Assembly: GCF_001428565.1 (NCBI RefSeq)
Contig: NZ_LMIA01000007.1
Coordinates: forward strand, 310,001-374,000
Source: Nocardioides sp. Root190
GTDB taxonomy: Bacteria; Actinomycetota; Actinomycetes; Propionibacteriales; Nocardioidaceae
Reading direction: 5' to 3'
DNA length: 64,000 nucleotides
The notes beneath the pieces were generated by a model, which was not told the DNA's origin, searched no databases, and saw only the letters and a list, made by a program, of their open reading frames with translations. This document shows positions 1 through 9,197 of this stretch, piece after piece. The first letter of the stretch is position 1, and each line of letters starts with the position of its first letter. The translations under genes were made by a program, and so were the position numbers.

Positions 1-2053
1 TGCTGACGGCCCGGCGGACGAGACGACAGGTCGGCGGGCCGAGGCGCTCGGCGCCGAGACCACCCGACTGCTGGGCCTGCCCGCCGACCAGCTCCGCGCC
101 GCCTACGAGGACTCCTTCGCCGCCCTGGCGGACCGCATCCGCAAGCCGTCGGGGAGGCGTCCGGGCAGCGAGGAGACCGGAGAGCCTGACGAGGCCCTCG
201 TCGCACGCCTTGACGCCGAGGTCCTCACCCCGACCGGCTGGGTGCTGCCGCTCACCACCGGTGAGGAGGGCTGGACCAGCCCGGTGTGGTCCCTGCGTCG
301 GGGACGGCTGGTGCTGACGCCCGGAACCAGTGCGGTCGGCCTGCGCCTGCCGCTCGACTCGATCGCCTGGGTCGACGCGGCGGCGCCCGCCCAGCCGTCG
401 TACCTCGAGGCGGGCGAGCCGGCCACTCCCGGCATCCCTCCGGTCAGCCTCGTGGACCCCGAGGAGCAGGACCGCACGGCGCTCGCCTTCGAGGAGCGGG
501 ACGGCCACGTCCACGTCTTCCTGCCGCCCACGACCCGGTTCGAGGACTACGTCGACCTGCTGTACCTCGTCGAGACCGCGGCGGCCGCCGTCGGCGTCCC
601 CGTCGTGCTCGAGGGCTACCAGCCGCCGCCGGACCCGCGTCTGGTCCAGCTCTCCGTGACGCCGGATCCGGGCGTGATCGAGGTCAACGTCCAGCCCAGC
701 GGCTCGTGGTCCGAGCTGCGCGAGCTCACCACCACCCTCCACTCCGAGGCGCGGCACGCCCAGCTCTCGACGGAGAAGTTCGACCTGGACGGCCTCCACA
801 CGGGAACGGGCGGCGGCAACCACCTCACGCTCGGTGGTCGTCAGCCGATCGACAGCCCGATGCTGCGGCGGCCCGACCTCCTGGTCAGCCTGATCACCTA
901 CTGGCAGCGGCACCCGTCGTTGTCCTACCTCTTCTCCGGTCGGTTCATCGGCCCCACCAGCCAGGCGCCGCGCTTCGACGAGGGCCGCCCGGAGGCGGTC
1001 TACGAGATGGAGATCGCGTGCGCGGAGGTGGCCAGGCTTGTCGCCGACGGCGACGAGCCCCGCCCGTGGCTGGTGGACCGTGCGCTCCGGCACCTGCTGA
1101 CCGACCTGACCGGCAACACCCACCGCGCCGAGTTCTGCATCGACAAGCTCTACAGCCCCGACTCCACCCGCGGCCGGCTCGGCCTGCTCGAGCTGCGCGG
1201 CTTCGAGATGCCGCCGCACCCGCAGATGGCGCTGGTGCAGGCCCTGCTGGTCCGCAGCCTGGTCGCGATGTTCTGGGAGAACCCGATCGACCCGTCGACC
1301 GCGCCCCTGGTCCGCTGGGGCACCCGGTTGCACGAGGACTTCCTGCTGCCCCAGGGAACGATCGCCGACATCGAGGCCGTGGTCGCCGACCTCCAGGACG
1401 CCGGCATCGACTTCGACGCCGCCTGGCTGGCGCCGTTCACCGAGTTCCGGTTCCCGCGGATCGGCTTCGCCCAGATCGCCGACGGCCCGGGCGCGGGCCG
1501 CGGGATCAGCATGGAGCTGCGCCAGGGCGTCGAGCCGTGGCACGTCCTCGGCGAGGAGGCGACCGGCAGCGGCACGGCACGGTACGTCGACTCGTCGGTC
1601 GAGCGGATCCAGGTGACGGTCCGTGGAATCGACCCGGCCCGCCACCTCGTCACGTGCCAAGGTGTTCCCGTGCCTCTCACCGCCCTCGACGCCGGTCCGG
1701 CGTCCGACGCCTTCTACGGCGGAGTGCGCTACAAGGCCTGGCAGCCGTGGTCGGGGTTGCACCCGTCGATCCCGGTCGACTCGCCGCTCACCTTCGACGT
1801 CGTCGATCTCGCCTCGGGTGTGAGCCTGGGCGGTGCGACGTACCACGTCGTCCACCCCGGTGGCCGCAGCTACGACCACCCGCCCGTCAACGCCCAGGCG
1901 GCCGAGGCCCGCCGCGCGGCGCGCTTCGAGTCCGGCCGGAACACCGCCGGAACCGTCGACGTCGCGGCCCTGCGGGTGGCGGCCCGCGAGCTGGCCTCCA
2001 CCGAGTACCCGCACACCCTCGACCTGCGCCGGGTTCACCGGAGCGGCCCGTGA
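1..2053 (+). CDS. DUF2126 / transglutaminase-family protein, C-terminal part (5' truncated by window edge)
   Basis: The reading frame is open from base 2 of the window, so the N-terminus lies outside; about 683 codons are present. The sequence TGWVLPL followed by an RR..LVLTPG..AVGLRLPLDS stretch, and later NTHRAEFCIDKLYSP and LLELRGFEMPPHP, match what I know of DUF2126, the C-terminal region of about 1,100-residue proteins that begin with a transglutaminase-like domain. That N-terminal domain cannot be checked here. The stop overlaps the GTG of the ATP-grasp/alpha-E gene by 4 bp (GTGA), implying translational coupling. Family context (known): DUF2126, ATP-grasp and alpha-E proteins co-occur and are predicted to act in peptide or amide-bond chemistry; the substrate is unknown. 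Confidence 0.88.
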   Translation, partial: ADGPADETTGRRAEALGAETTRLLGLPADQLRAAYEDSFAALADRIRKPSGRRPGSEETGEPDEALVARLDAEVLTPTGWVLPLTTGEEGWTSPVWSLRRGRLVLTPGTSAVGLRLPLDSIAWVDAAAPAQPSYLEAGEPATPGIPPVSLVDPEEQDRTALAFEERDGHVHVFLPPTTRFEDYVDLLYLVETAAAAVGVPVVLEGYQPPPDPRLVQLSVTPDPGVIEVNVQPSGSWSELRELTTTLHSEARHAQLSTEKFDLDGLHTGTGGGNHLTLGGRQPIDSPMLRRPDLLVSLITYWQRHPSLSYLFSGRFIGPTSQAPRFDEGRPEAVYEMEIACAEVARLVADGDEPRPWLVDRALRHLLTDLTGNTHRAEFCIDKLYSPDSTRGRLGLLELRGFEMPPHPQMALVQALLVRSLVAMFWENPIDPSTAPLVRWGTRLHEDFLLPQGTIADIEAVVADLQDAGIDFDAAWLAPFTEFRFPRIGFAQIADGPGAGRGISMELRQGVEPWHVLGEEATGSGTARYVDSSVERIQVTVRGIDPARHLVTCQGVPVPLTALDAGPASDAFYGGVRYKAWQPWSGLHPSIPVDSPLTFDVVDLASGVSLGGATYHVVHPGGRSYDHPPVNAQAAEARRAARFESGRNTAGTVDVAALRVAARELASTEYPHTLDLRRVHRSGP

Positions 2054-4548
2054 CGGTGCTGCGGGACTATGCCGCAGGACTCAACCAGCCGACGCTGACG
2101 GCTGGCACCGGGGACGGCGGTGGTGACGACGACGTCGCGAGCCGGTACGACGAGGTGGTCGGTCCGGACGGTTCGCTGCGCGCGCCCTGGAAGCGGCTCG
2201 CCGAGGTCGCCACCCGGATCGATGCCGACGACATGCGGCGGGTGGCCGATGAGATCGCCCGTTTCCTCGAGGACGACGGCGTCACCTACTCGCGTCCCGG
2301 TGAACGGCCCGGTCGCTGGCGCCTCGACCCGGTGCCCCTGGTCGTCGACGCCGCGTCCTGGAAGCACCTCGAGGTCGGTCTCGCCCAGCGCGCAGAGCTC
2401 CTCAACGCCGTGCTCGCCGACCTGTACGGCGAGCAGACCCTGCTCGCCGAGGGCATCGTGCCGCCGCCGGTGGTCCTGGGGCACAAGGGGTTCGCGCGGA
2501 TCGTGGCCCGTACGTCCGCGACCGACCCGCGCCCGCTGGTGCTGTCGGCCACCGACCTCGGTCGTGACGCCGACGGCTCCTGGAAGGTCCTGGGCGACCG
2601 CACCCAGGCCCCCTCCGGGCTCGGCTACGCGCTGGAGAACCGGCGCGTGCTGAGCCGGGTGATGCCGGAGCTGTACCGCGAGGCCGACCTGCACCGGATG
2701 GCGCCGTACCTCTGGGCGCTGCGCTCCGCGCTCCTCCAGTCCGCGACCGGCGACCTGCCGGACCCGCGGGTCGTCGTCCTCAGCCCGGGTCTGCACTCGG
2801 AGACCTACTACGACCAGGCGGCGATCGCCAGCAACCTCGGCTTCCCGCTGGTGCAGGGCAGCGACCTGACCGTGCGCGACGGCTGGGTGCTGATGAAGAC
2901 ACCCCAGCGGCTGGAGCGTGTCGACGTCATCCTCCGCCGGGTCGACGCGGCCTGGAGTGATCCGCTCGAGCTGCGCGGCGACTCCCAGCTGGGCGTGGCC
3001 GGTCTCGCCGAGGCCGTACGCCGTGGACGGGTCCGGGTGGTCAACGGACTCGGCGCCGCCGTGCTCGAGAACCCCGGCCTGATGCCCTTCCTGCCCGCTG
3101 CCTGCGAGCACCTGCTCGGCGAGCCGCTGCGGCTGCCCTCGGTGTCGACCTGGTGGTGCGGGGATCCCGACAGCCTCGACCACGTCCTCTCTCACCTCGA
3201 CGAGCTGGTGGTGCGCTCGATCGACGGGTCCGACCTCACCCTCGCCGGTGCCTCGCCCGAACGGATCCGGCTGACCGTGCGGGCCCGCCCGCACGCCTTC
3301 GTCGGCCAGCAGCGGATCGTGCTGTCCCAGTCGCCCACGTGGCGCGGACGCACGGCCCGACCGGCCGACGTGTCGCTGCGGACCTTCACCCTGCGCTACG
3401 GGTCGGCGTACCGGCCCCTCCTCGGTGGTCTCGCGAGCGTCCGCGAGGGTGACCGGACCCTGGCCAGCAAGGACGTGTGGGTCCTCAAGGACGATGCGTC
3501 GCAGCCCGACCAGGGCCTCCACGACGTGATGCCGATGACGGCCGTGCGCTCGCTGCCGGCGACGGTGCCGCGCGTCCTGGACGACATGTTCTGGTTCGGC
3601 CGCTACGCCGAGCGTGCCGAGGACATGCTGCGCCTGGTCCTCACGGCCCACGTCCTGGTGACCGACTACCGCTCCCGCCCCGGCTCCACGGGTGGCGTCA
3701 GCCTCGAGGTGCTGATGTCGGCGGTCCACCGCCTCGCGGGGCGTGCCGAGGACGACGACGACCTCGACCTGCGCTCGGTGCTGCTCGACGAGGACCGGAC
3801 CGGTTCGGCGGCTCACTCGATGGCCGGTCTGCGCGATGCCCTGACCGGGGTCCGGGACCAGCTGTCCGCCGACGTGTGGCGTGCGATGGGCTCGGTCGAG
3901 CGAGCGACGGCGGTGCTCGAGCAGTCGAGCCACAGTCATCAGATCGCCGAGTCCGCGGGGCGGATGCTCACCGGCATCCTCGCGCTCCAGGGCGTCACGG
4001 CGAGCATGATCCGCGACGCGGGCTGGCACATGGCCGGTGCCGGGCGGCACCTCGAGCGGAGCCTCCAGGTCTGCCACCTGCTCCGGCTGACCGGCGAGCG
4101 TCGCGGGCTCGACGTCGACCGGGACGTCCTCGCCGCGGTCCTGACCGCCGCCGAGAGCTCGGTGACCCACCGCCGCCGCTACCGCGACTACGTGCGCCCC
4201 GCCGGCGTTCTCGACCTGCTCCTCAAGGACCCCGAGAACCCGCGCTCCCTCGTGTTCAGCCTGCACCGGCTGCGCGAGCACCTCGCGGCCCAGCAGGGGT
4301 CGACCGGATCGACCCGCCCCGAGCGGCTCCTCGACGACCTGGTCGCCGAGGTCGAGGCGACCGACGTGTCGGTCCTGGTCGCCATCGGCGGCGTGGAACG
4401 CCCCCACCTGATGGCCTTCCTCGACGACGTCGGGGCTCAGCTCGAACGGCTCGCCGAGGCGATCCGGGCGCAGCACTTCGCGACGGGACCGCGCCCGCGC
4501 AGCTTCGGCGTGCTGCCGAGCGTCACGGAGCCGGAGATGTCGCTGTGA
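2050..4548 (+). CDS. Circularly permuted type 2 ATP-grasp protein fused to an alpha-E domain
   Basis: 832 residues from GTG 2050, the start that overlaps the upstream stop; the same frame is open far upstream but only as a shadow. Residues about 20-500 resemble the circularly permuted ATP-grasp (DUF404/DUF407) family, with VVLSPGLHSETYYDQA and the MKTPQRLERVDVILRRVD segment. Residues about 505-820 begin DDMFWFGRYAERAEDM, the signature opening of the helical alpha-E (DUF403) domain. In many bacteria these are two separate genes; here they are fused. The gene overlaps the downstream transglutaminase start by 4 bp. Inferred role: ATP-dependent amide or peptide bond formation with the alpha-E domain and neighbouring transglutaminases as partners. 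Substrate unknown. Confidence 0.9.
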   Translation: MTVLRDYAAGLNQPTLTAGTGDGGGDDDVASRYDEVVGPDGSLRAPWKRLAEVATRIDADDMRRVADEIARFLEDDGVTYSRPGERPGRWRLDPVPLVVDAASWKHLEVGLAQRAELLNAVLADLYGEQTLLAEGIVPPPVVLGHKGFARIVARTSATDPRPLVLSATDLGRDADGSWKVLGDRTQAPSGLGYALENRRVLSRVMPELYREADLHRMAPYLWALRSALLQSATGDLPDPRVVVLSPGLHSETYYDQAAIASNLGFPLVQGSDLTVRDGWVLMKTPQRLERVDVILRRVDAAWSDPLELRGDSQLGVAGLAEAVRRGRVRVVNGLGAAVLENPGLMPFLPAACEHLLGEPLRLPSVSTWWCGDPDSLDHVLSHLDELVVRSIDGSDLTLAGASPERIRLTVRARPHAFVGQQRIVLSQSPTWRGRTARPADVSLRTFTLRYGSAYRPLLGGLASVREGDRTLASKDVWVLKDDASQPDQGLHDVMPMTAVRSLPATVPRVLDDMFWFGRYAERAEDMLRLVLTAHVLVTDYRSRPGSTGGVSLEVLMSAVHRLAGRAEDDDDLDLRSVLLDEDRTGSAAHSMAGLRDALTGVRDQLSADVWRAMGSVERATAVLEQSSHSHQIAESAGRMLTGILALQGVTASMIRDAGWHMAGAGRHLERSLQVCHLLRLTGERRGLDVDRDVLAAVLTAAESSVTHRRRYRDYVRPAGVLDLLLKDPENPRSLVFSLHRLREHLAAQQGSTGSTRPERLLDDLVAEVEATDVSVLVAIGGVERPHLMAFLDDVGAQLERLAEAIRAQHFATGPRPRSFGVLPSVTEPEMSL

Positions 4549-5429
4549 CGCGCTACCGGGTGGAGCACCGCACGACGTACACCTATGACGACGACGTCAC
4601 CGACAGCCTCGGCATCGGCCACCTCGTCCCGCGCGCGCTGCCGTGGCAGCAGGTGACGGGGTACGACGTCGCGGTGACCCCGACGCCCGGCGACCTGACC
4701 CGGGACGAGGACTACTACGGCAACACGGTCACCTACTTCCAGGTGACCGCGCCCCACACCGAGCTCGTCGTGGTCGGGGGTGGCGAGGTCGACGTCGTCC
4801 TCCCGACGATCGACGAGACGGCGGCGGCCCGCCCGTGGGAGGACGTCCGTCCGCTCGTCCATCCCGGCGCTCCCGGCGCCTGGCGGGCCTCGGACTTCGC
4901 CCTGGCCAGCGCGGCGGTCCCGCTCCACGGCGGAGCGCGCGACTACGCCGCCGGCTCCCTCACTCCCGGCCGCCCGGTCGGCGAGGCCGTGACCGACCTG
5001 ATGCACCGCATCCACGCGGACTTCGACTACGACGCCACGGCCACCACGGTCACCTCCACGGTGCCGGAGATCCTCGCCAAGCGTGCGGGGGTCTGCCAGG
5101 ACTTCGCCCACTTCACGTTGTCCGCGCTGCGCGGCCACGGGCTGGCCGCGCGCTACGTCAGCGGCTACCTCGCGACCGAGCCGCCGCCGGGCAAGGAGCG
5201 CGTGGTCGGTGCCGACGCCTCCCACGCCTGGGTGGCGGTCTGGCTCGGGGGCGAGGAGTGGCTCGCTCTCGACCCGACCAACGACCAGTGGCAGAACGAC
5301 CGCTACGTCACCCTCGCCTGGGGTCGTGACTACGGCGACGTCCCGCCGCTGAAGGGCGTCATCTTCACCGAGGCGAAGACCTCGCTCCTCGACGTCTCTG
5401 TCGACGTCGCGCCGATCGTCGCTGGGTGA
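4545..5429 (+). CDS. Transglutaminase-like cysteine protease family protein
   Basis: 294 residues from GTG 4545, which overlaps the preceding stop by 4 bp. The N-terminal third (YRVEHRTTYTYDDDV..) is the beta-strand region usual before bacterial transglutaminase domains. A complete Cys-His-Asp triad is visible: C184 in GVCQDFAHF, H227 in SHAWVAVW and D243 in DPTNDQW. No signal peptide or membrane segment is seen, so it is probably cytoplasmic. Last gene of the DUF2126/ATP-grasp/alpha-E operon. In this family the fold acts as a peptidase or amidase rather than a true cross-linking enzyme; it may cleave what the ATP-grasp partner makes (inference). Confidence 0.92.
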   Translation: MTRYRVEHRTTYTYDDDVTDSLGIGHLVPRALPWQQVTGYDVAVTPTPGDLTRDEDYYGNTVTYFQVTAPHTELVVVGGGEVDVVLPTIDETAAARPWEDVRPLVHPGAPGAWRASDFALASAAVPLHGGARDYAAGSLTPGRPVGEAVTDLMHRIHADFDYDATATTVTSTVPEILAKRAGVCQDFAHFTLSALRGHGLAARYVSGYLATEPPPGKERVVGADASHAWVAVWLGGEEWLALDPTNDQWQNDRYVTLAWGRDYGDVPPLKGVIFTEAKTSLLDVSVDVAPIVAG

Positions 5430-5464
5430 GGTGCGGGCCGTCGCGGCAGTGATGGAATGACGTC

Positions 5465-5845
5465 ATGAGCGAAGACCTCCCGGACCGGATGCTGTCGCCC
5501 GACGGCCAGACGGGCGGCTGGTTCGCCTTCCCGCCGGACGGGTCGCGACCGGACGACGACGACGCGTCCTGGGAAGGTCCGCGCGACGGCTCCTTGATCC
5601 GCTTCATGGCCGAGATCTCGGTCGACGTCCCCCTGTGGGGTCCCGACGGCCTGATCTTCAACGACGGTGACGAGCTCGTCGCGGAGTGGGGCATCAGCGA
5701 GGATCTCGCCGCTGACATCGTCCGGTGGGGTCGCACGTCCTCTGACGGACTGCAGAGCCCCGAGCTCGACGCCGAGGCCGCCCGTCTGGTCCGTGCTCTC
5801 GCCGAGCACACCGACCATCGCTTCCGGTTCGTCTACCAGCCGTGA
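5465..5845 (+). CDS. Small acidic hypothetical protein
   Basis: 126 residues from ATG 5465, 35 bp after the transglutaminase stop and in the same direction, so possibly the last member of that operon. The protein is acidic and Trp/Asp-rich, with no signal peptide, membrane helix or cysteine. I do not recognise a family. GC-rich codon use matches the upstream operon and contrasts with the next gene. Confidence 0.65.
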   Translation: MSEDLPDRMLSPDGQTGGWFAFPPDGSRPDDDDASWEGPRDGSLIRFMAEISVDVPLWGPDGLIFNDGDELVAEWGISEDLAADIVRWGRTSSDGLQSPELDAEAARLVRALAEHTDHRFRFVYQP

Positions 5846-5910
5846 CCGGTACGGCGGCCGAAGCCCGAAGGTCGGCATGGACCGCGCGCTCCGCGGCAGA
5901 GTCGGGCGCT

Positions 5911-5958
5911 CCGCCCCGCCAGCGGCATGGTCGGGGATTCCGCTCCGACAGCGGCATG
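5911..5958. repeat. Imperfect 19-bp direct repeat between convergent genes
   Basis: Two copies of CCGCYCCGMCAGCGGCATG (5911-5929 and 5940-5958) differ at two positions and lie just downstream of the stops of the convergent genes at 5845 and 5961. No role is evident. They mark the edge of the lower-GC patch and could be a scar of an insertion. Confidence 0.4.
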
Positions 5959-5960
5959 TA

Positions 5961-6992
5961 CTAGAGAACCTCTCGTTTCCACCGACCGCCAGCCATGGGC
6001 GGGGGTGTCGTGATGCCCGGCTTGGTGCTGTGGAAGGTGACCGGCCATTTCTCGGGTGGGAGCGCGAAGATGCCTGCCACGTCCTCGGCGACTTGTTGGG
6101 CGCTGCGGTTCTGCCATGGAACTCGCAGGAAGATCTGGTAGCCGACGTCATTCGGGTACTCCCCACTGCCGTACCAGAGGGCAATGCCGAAGAGGTCGTG
6201 GTTCTCGTGGTGCCTGGCTGCCCAGCTGACCTTGAGTCCGTGTTCGGCCAGAGCGGCGTGGTTGATGGCTTCGAGGATCGTTCGTGCGGTGGTGTCTTCA
6301 GGTCGTTCCCACGAGTGGTCGGCTGCGATTCGTGCGACCTCGGCGTCGTAGAGGTCTGCCGGAAAGGTGACGCCGTGGCCCATTGGGACCTCGATGTGCC
6401 ATTCCCAGTGAACGACATCGCCGACACGGACGATCGTGACGTCGGTGGAACCGCATCCGTAGACCCCGCAGTCGCAGCGCGCAATCGGCGTCCGGGTCGG
6501 TTCGGCCATAGCCACAAGTCGGTTGGTTGGGATCAGGATCTCGAATGGATCCATGCCCATCCCGGCACCCATGGAGGTCATCTCGGTGTCGTTGACATGG
6601 ACGAGAACCTCATGTCCGCCGACGGATCCGTCGGCAGGTTGGATCTCGAAACGGATGGTGTCGGTGGGCTGACGTGAGTAGGTCTGGCCACCGCTTGCCA
6701 ATTGTCGCCATGGCTCGATGGAGTTCGGGGTCGGTATGGCGAGTTCGGACAGTGCCGAGTCGAGGATTGGCCGGATCTCGTCGTTGCGGAGTTCGGGGTC
6801 GAGTCCGGCAAGTACCCGGAGGGTGGGGCTGTCGAGTCCGGCGACGAGGCAATGGGTGGCGACTTCAATGAGTTCGGCTGTCGCCGTGACGGTGGTGCCG
6901 TCGGACACGCGAAGGACTGCGGCGCTGTTGGAAATCCACCGGGAGGCGACGTCATAGAGACGTTGCTCTGGGAAGGTGGGCGCGGAGTTCAT
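5961..6992 (-). CDS. Hypothetical protein with a CxCGxxGC cysteine motif
   Basis: 343 residues from ATG 6992. The only striking motif is CDCGVYGCGSTDV about midway, a C-x-C-x4-C cluster that could bind a metal; no family is recognised. No signal peptide or membrane segment. Codon use is visibly less GC-biased than in neighbouring genes, and the gene points against its neighbours with no operon partner, so horizontal acquisition is plausible. No good ribosome binding site is seen before the ATG. Confidence 0.7.
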   Translation of the reverse strand: MNSAPTFPEQRLYDVASRWISNSAAVLRVSDGTTVTATAELIEVATHCLVAGLDSPTLRVLAGLDPELRNDEIRPILDSALSELAIPTPNSIEPWRQLASGGQTYSRQPTDTIRFEIQPADGSVGGHEVLVHVNDTEMTSMGAGMGMDPFEILIPTNRLVAMAEPTRTPIARCDCGVYGCGSTDVTIVRVGDVVHWEWHIEVPMGHGVTFPADLYDAEVARIAADHSWERPEDTTARTILEAINHAALAEHGLKVSWAARHHENHDLFGIALWYGSGEYPNDVGYQIFLRVPWQNRSAQQVAEDVAGIFALPPEKWPVTFHSTKPGITTPPPMAGGRWKREVL

Positions 6993-7327
6993 GGGTTCAC
7001 TATCGGCCGGTCGGGCTGTTTGGTCGAGTCAGTTTTGGCCGGGTCTGGAAGTGGAAACGAGTTACCGACGTCCGACTGCTACATCACGGTGCAGAAGTCG
7101 CGTGATGACGACGCATTCACCGACGCCGTGACCGTTGCCGAGGGCTTGATTCAACGCTTCTGGCTACTGAGCAGCGCCGACAGGTCCGACGAATGGTCGC
7201 TGCAGTGTGTCGGCGAGCCAGTCCGTCCGCACGGGCACGCCCCGCGTGATCCCTGACCAGGACTCATCAGCTCGACCGCGCGCCAATCGGCATGTCAGCG
7301 CGCATTGACGCTCGGCGGCCCGCGGGT
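6993..7327. other. 335-bp gap with no supportable gene
   Basis: Between the hypothetical gene start and the stop of the HNH gene, both on the minus strand. Base composition is mixed. Short open frames cross it on both strands, but none has a ribosome binding site or recognisable product. The minus-strand frame downstream of the HNH stop could be a decayed remnant, but I cannot support that. It presumably contains the promoter of the 6992 gene. Confidence 0.5.
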
Positions 7328-8683
7328 TCAGGCGGCGAGGTACTTGACGATGAACTGGGTGGTGTAGATCTCTGCGGGTGAGAGCTCGTGGCCGCCGGAC
7401 GGGGTCATGTTGCTGGTGAGCTGTCGGGTGCCGCTGTGATCGATGAGGTAGTGGGCCCCGTAGGGATCTCGCCAGACGAGGATCCCGGGGAAGGGTTGTC
7501 GAAGCTCCCAGCCGGTTCGTTGGCCTTGTCGGTCTTCCTCGGTGTGGTGGGTCTTGATCCGGTGATGGGCCCTGGTCATCGGGGCGAGGTTCCCGACCGC
7601 GGTGGGTCCGCCCTGGGCGTAGGCGATGGTGTGGTCCAGATCGACCTTGCGGGTGGTGTTCGCGGCGTAGGGGAACACGTCGCCGCCGTGCATCACGTGC
7701 ACGGCTTCGCGCATCGCGGCGGGGATCTCGTAGGCATCCACCGGCGCGTGGTTGGCGGGGTTGATGACGGGGGCGACCTTGACCTGTCCGGCGATGTGTT
7801 CGATGAGGTGCTTCACCCACGCGATGCTCACGGGCCCGTGGCCCTCCATCCGCGCGATCTGGGAGTCGGGGGTGAGGTGCAGGGTGAACTTGACCTTCGG
7901 CTTCACGGGGCCGGCGTCGAGGTCCACGTGTTCGTGAAGATCGGGGTGGGCGTCGGGGTTGGTCAACAGGGCGAACGCGGCCAGTTGTCGTTCGGCCTTG
8001 CCGACACCCGGCATCGTGGCCTCCAAGGCCCGGGCGACGGCATCGATGCCACCGATGGAGCCGAGCAGGGATGCGATGTGCTCACGGATGATGAGGGTGC
8101 CGATGCCGTGCTTGTTGACCCGGCGCATCCGGATCCCGCACTCGAGCGCCGAGGCCTTCTCCTTGGCCTTGGCGAGCTCGGGGGCTGCCGCGGCGACCTT
8201 GCCCTCGACGAGGGCTTCGAAGCGTTTCCACGCCAGGCGGCCGTCGGCGGACTCGACGACCTCGGCATCGACCCACGCGGCCTCGTCGGCACTGAGCTCG
8301 CGGGTCGCTTCGGCAACATGCCTCGCGTGTCCGGCCCGGGTGGTGCCGGCCTTCAACCCCTCGGCCAGTCGTGGGAGGCGGTGATGGATGTCGACGGCGT
8401 CGGCGATCAGGCGTTTCGCACCGTAGGGGGAGGTCTGGATCCGGGCGCCGAATGCGGATGGGGCGTACTCGGTGATCGGCGGGGTCCCGGGTGCTCCTGC
8501 GGGCACGGCACGCTCCCGGGCGCGCAGGGACAGGTTCTGGTGGCGATCGGGGTGGTGCAGCACGGCCCACCGGTGGGCGGCAGCGAGCAGGTCCCGCTCG
8601 GCCTGCAACCTCGTGGTGTGGCAGGTCTCGACGTAGGCCAGGACGTCGGTCCTGGTCATGTCGTCGAGCACGCCCCTGTTCAT
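7328..8683 (-). CDS. DUF222 domain-containing HNH endonuclease (13E12 repeat family)
   Basis: 451 residues from ATG 8683; a second in-frame ATG lies 8 codons in. Residues about 30-300 look like the DUF222 helical domain of actinobacterial 13E12-type proteins (LLAAAHRWAVLHHPDR, a conserved early block). The C-terminal third carries an HNH nuclease motif: KVDLDHTIAYAQGGPT, then GNLAPMTRAHH, giving the D-H...N...H set. Such proteins occur in many copies in actinobacterial genomes. They are usually regarded as mobile or selfish-type nucleases; the biological role is unsettled. It sits next to an orphan gene and an intergenic palindromic repeat, consistent with an accessory patch. Confidence 0.93.
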   Translation of the reverse strand: MNRGVLDDMTRTDVLAYVETCHTTRLQAERDLLAAAHRWAVLHHPDRHQNLSLRARERAVPAGAPGTPPITEYAPSAFGARIQTSPYGAKRLIADAVDIHHRLPRLAEGLKAGTTRAGHARHVAEATRELSADEAAWVDAEVVESADGRLAWKRFEALVEGKVAAAAPELAKAKEKASALECGIRMRRVNKHGIGTLIIREHIASLLGSIGGIDAVARALEATMPGVGKAERQLAAFALLTNPDAHPDLHEHVDLDAGPVKPKVKFTLHLTPDSQIARMEGHGPVSIAWVKHLIEHIAGQVKVAPVINPANHAPVDAYEIPAAMREAVHVMHGGDVFPYAANTTRKVDLDHTIAYAQGGPTAVGNLAPMTRAHHRIKTHHTEEDRQGQRTGWELRQPFPGILVWRDPYGAHYLIDHSGTRQLTSNMTPSGGHELSPAEIYTTQFIVKYLAA

Positions 8684-8794
8684 ACCCGTATTGGATCACG
8701 GAGGGCCGACACAACGACCTACGATGCGAGCGGGTTGTGGAGGAACGGGCCGCAGCGGGGCGTTGGGGACGGCAGGTGGTTGCACCGGGGACAG

Positions 8795-8837
8795 AGGTTT
8801 CGAGGCTCGGTCGCTGCGCGACCTCGCACCTCATCCA
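8795..8837. repeat. Intergenic palindromic repeat element
   Basis: A compound dyad: GAGGT/ACCTC outer arms, CGAG/CTCG, and GTCGC-TGC-GCGAC at the centre. It resembles the GGTTTCGAGGCTCG...CTCGCACCTCAACC type of intergenic repeat I associate with Nocardioides and relatives (from memory, not searched). Only one copy is seen in this window. It lies between divergent genes at 8683 and 8907. Confidence 0.5.
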
Positions 8838-8906
8838 TCGGGGGTCGCCCCGACCTCCGTGACGGATCTGTCGACGCCGTACCCCCTCGGCTCCTAGGCT
8901 GGGCCC

Positions 8907-9179
8907 ATGAGCCAGCCGCCGTACGGTGTCCCGCCTCAGCAGCCGCCGCCCTACGGGCAGGCTGCTCCTCCGCCCGCCTACCTCGGGGGTGGCGCTCCCG
9001 GACCGGTTCCCGGCGGCCCGCCGCAGTACGGCGCTCCGGGAGGCGGCTTCCGCGGACCGGGCCTGCCGCCGCCCCCGGCGTCGGCCACCCGGACCATCGG
9101 TCTGGTCATGGGCCTGATCACGACGTTCGCGCTGATCGCGGTCGTCGTGCTCGTGTGGCTCATCACGGCGAACAACTGA
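8907..9179 (+). CDS. Small proline/glycine-rich single-pass membrane protein
   Basis: 90 residues from ATG 8907. Residues 1-62 are Pro/Gln/Gly/Tyr-rich and low complexity, followed by one hydrophobic helix (about 66-86, TIGLVMGLITTFALIAVVVLVWLI) and a very short tail. The layout is that of a tail-anchored actinobacterial envelope protein with a cytoplasmic PQ-rich region. No enzymatic domain. It may be co-transcribed with the metallopeptidase 18 bp downstream. Confidence 0.7.
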   Translation: MSQPPYGVPPQQPPPYGQAAPPPAYLGGGAPGPVPGGPPQYGAPGGGFRGPGLPPPPASATRTIGLVMGLITTFALIAVVVLVWLITANN

Positions 9180-9197
9180 GCGGGCCGGTCCGACTCG

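Noticed and set aside
2035..4476. 813-codon minus-strand open frame opposite the ATP-grasp/alpha-E gene
   Set aside because: No recognisable motif; composition is that of an antisense shadow.
7017..7256. Plus-strand coding frame in the gap after the 6992 start
   Set aside because: Only the 3' part of a shadow frame; no start or ribosome site in the gap and no recognisable product.
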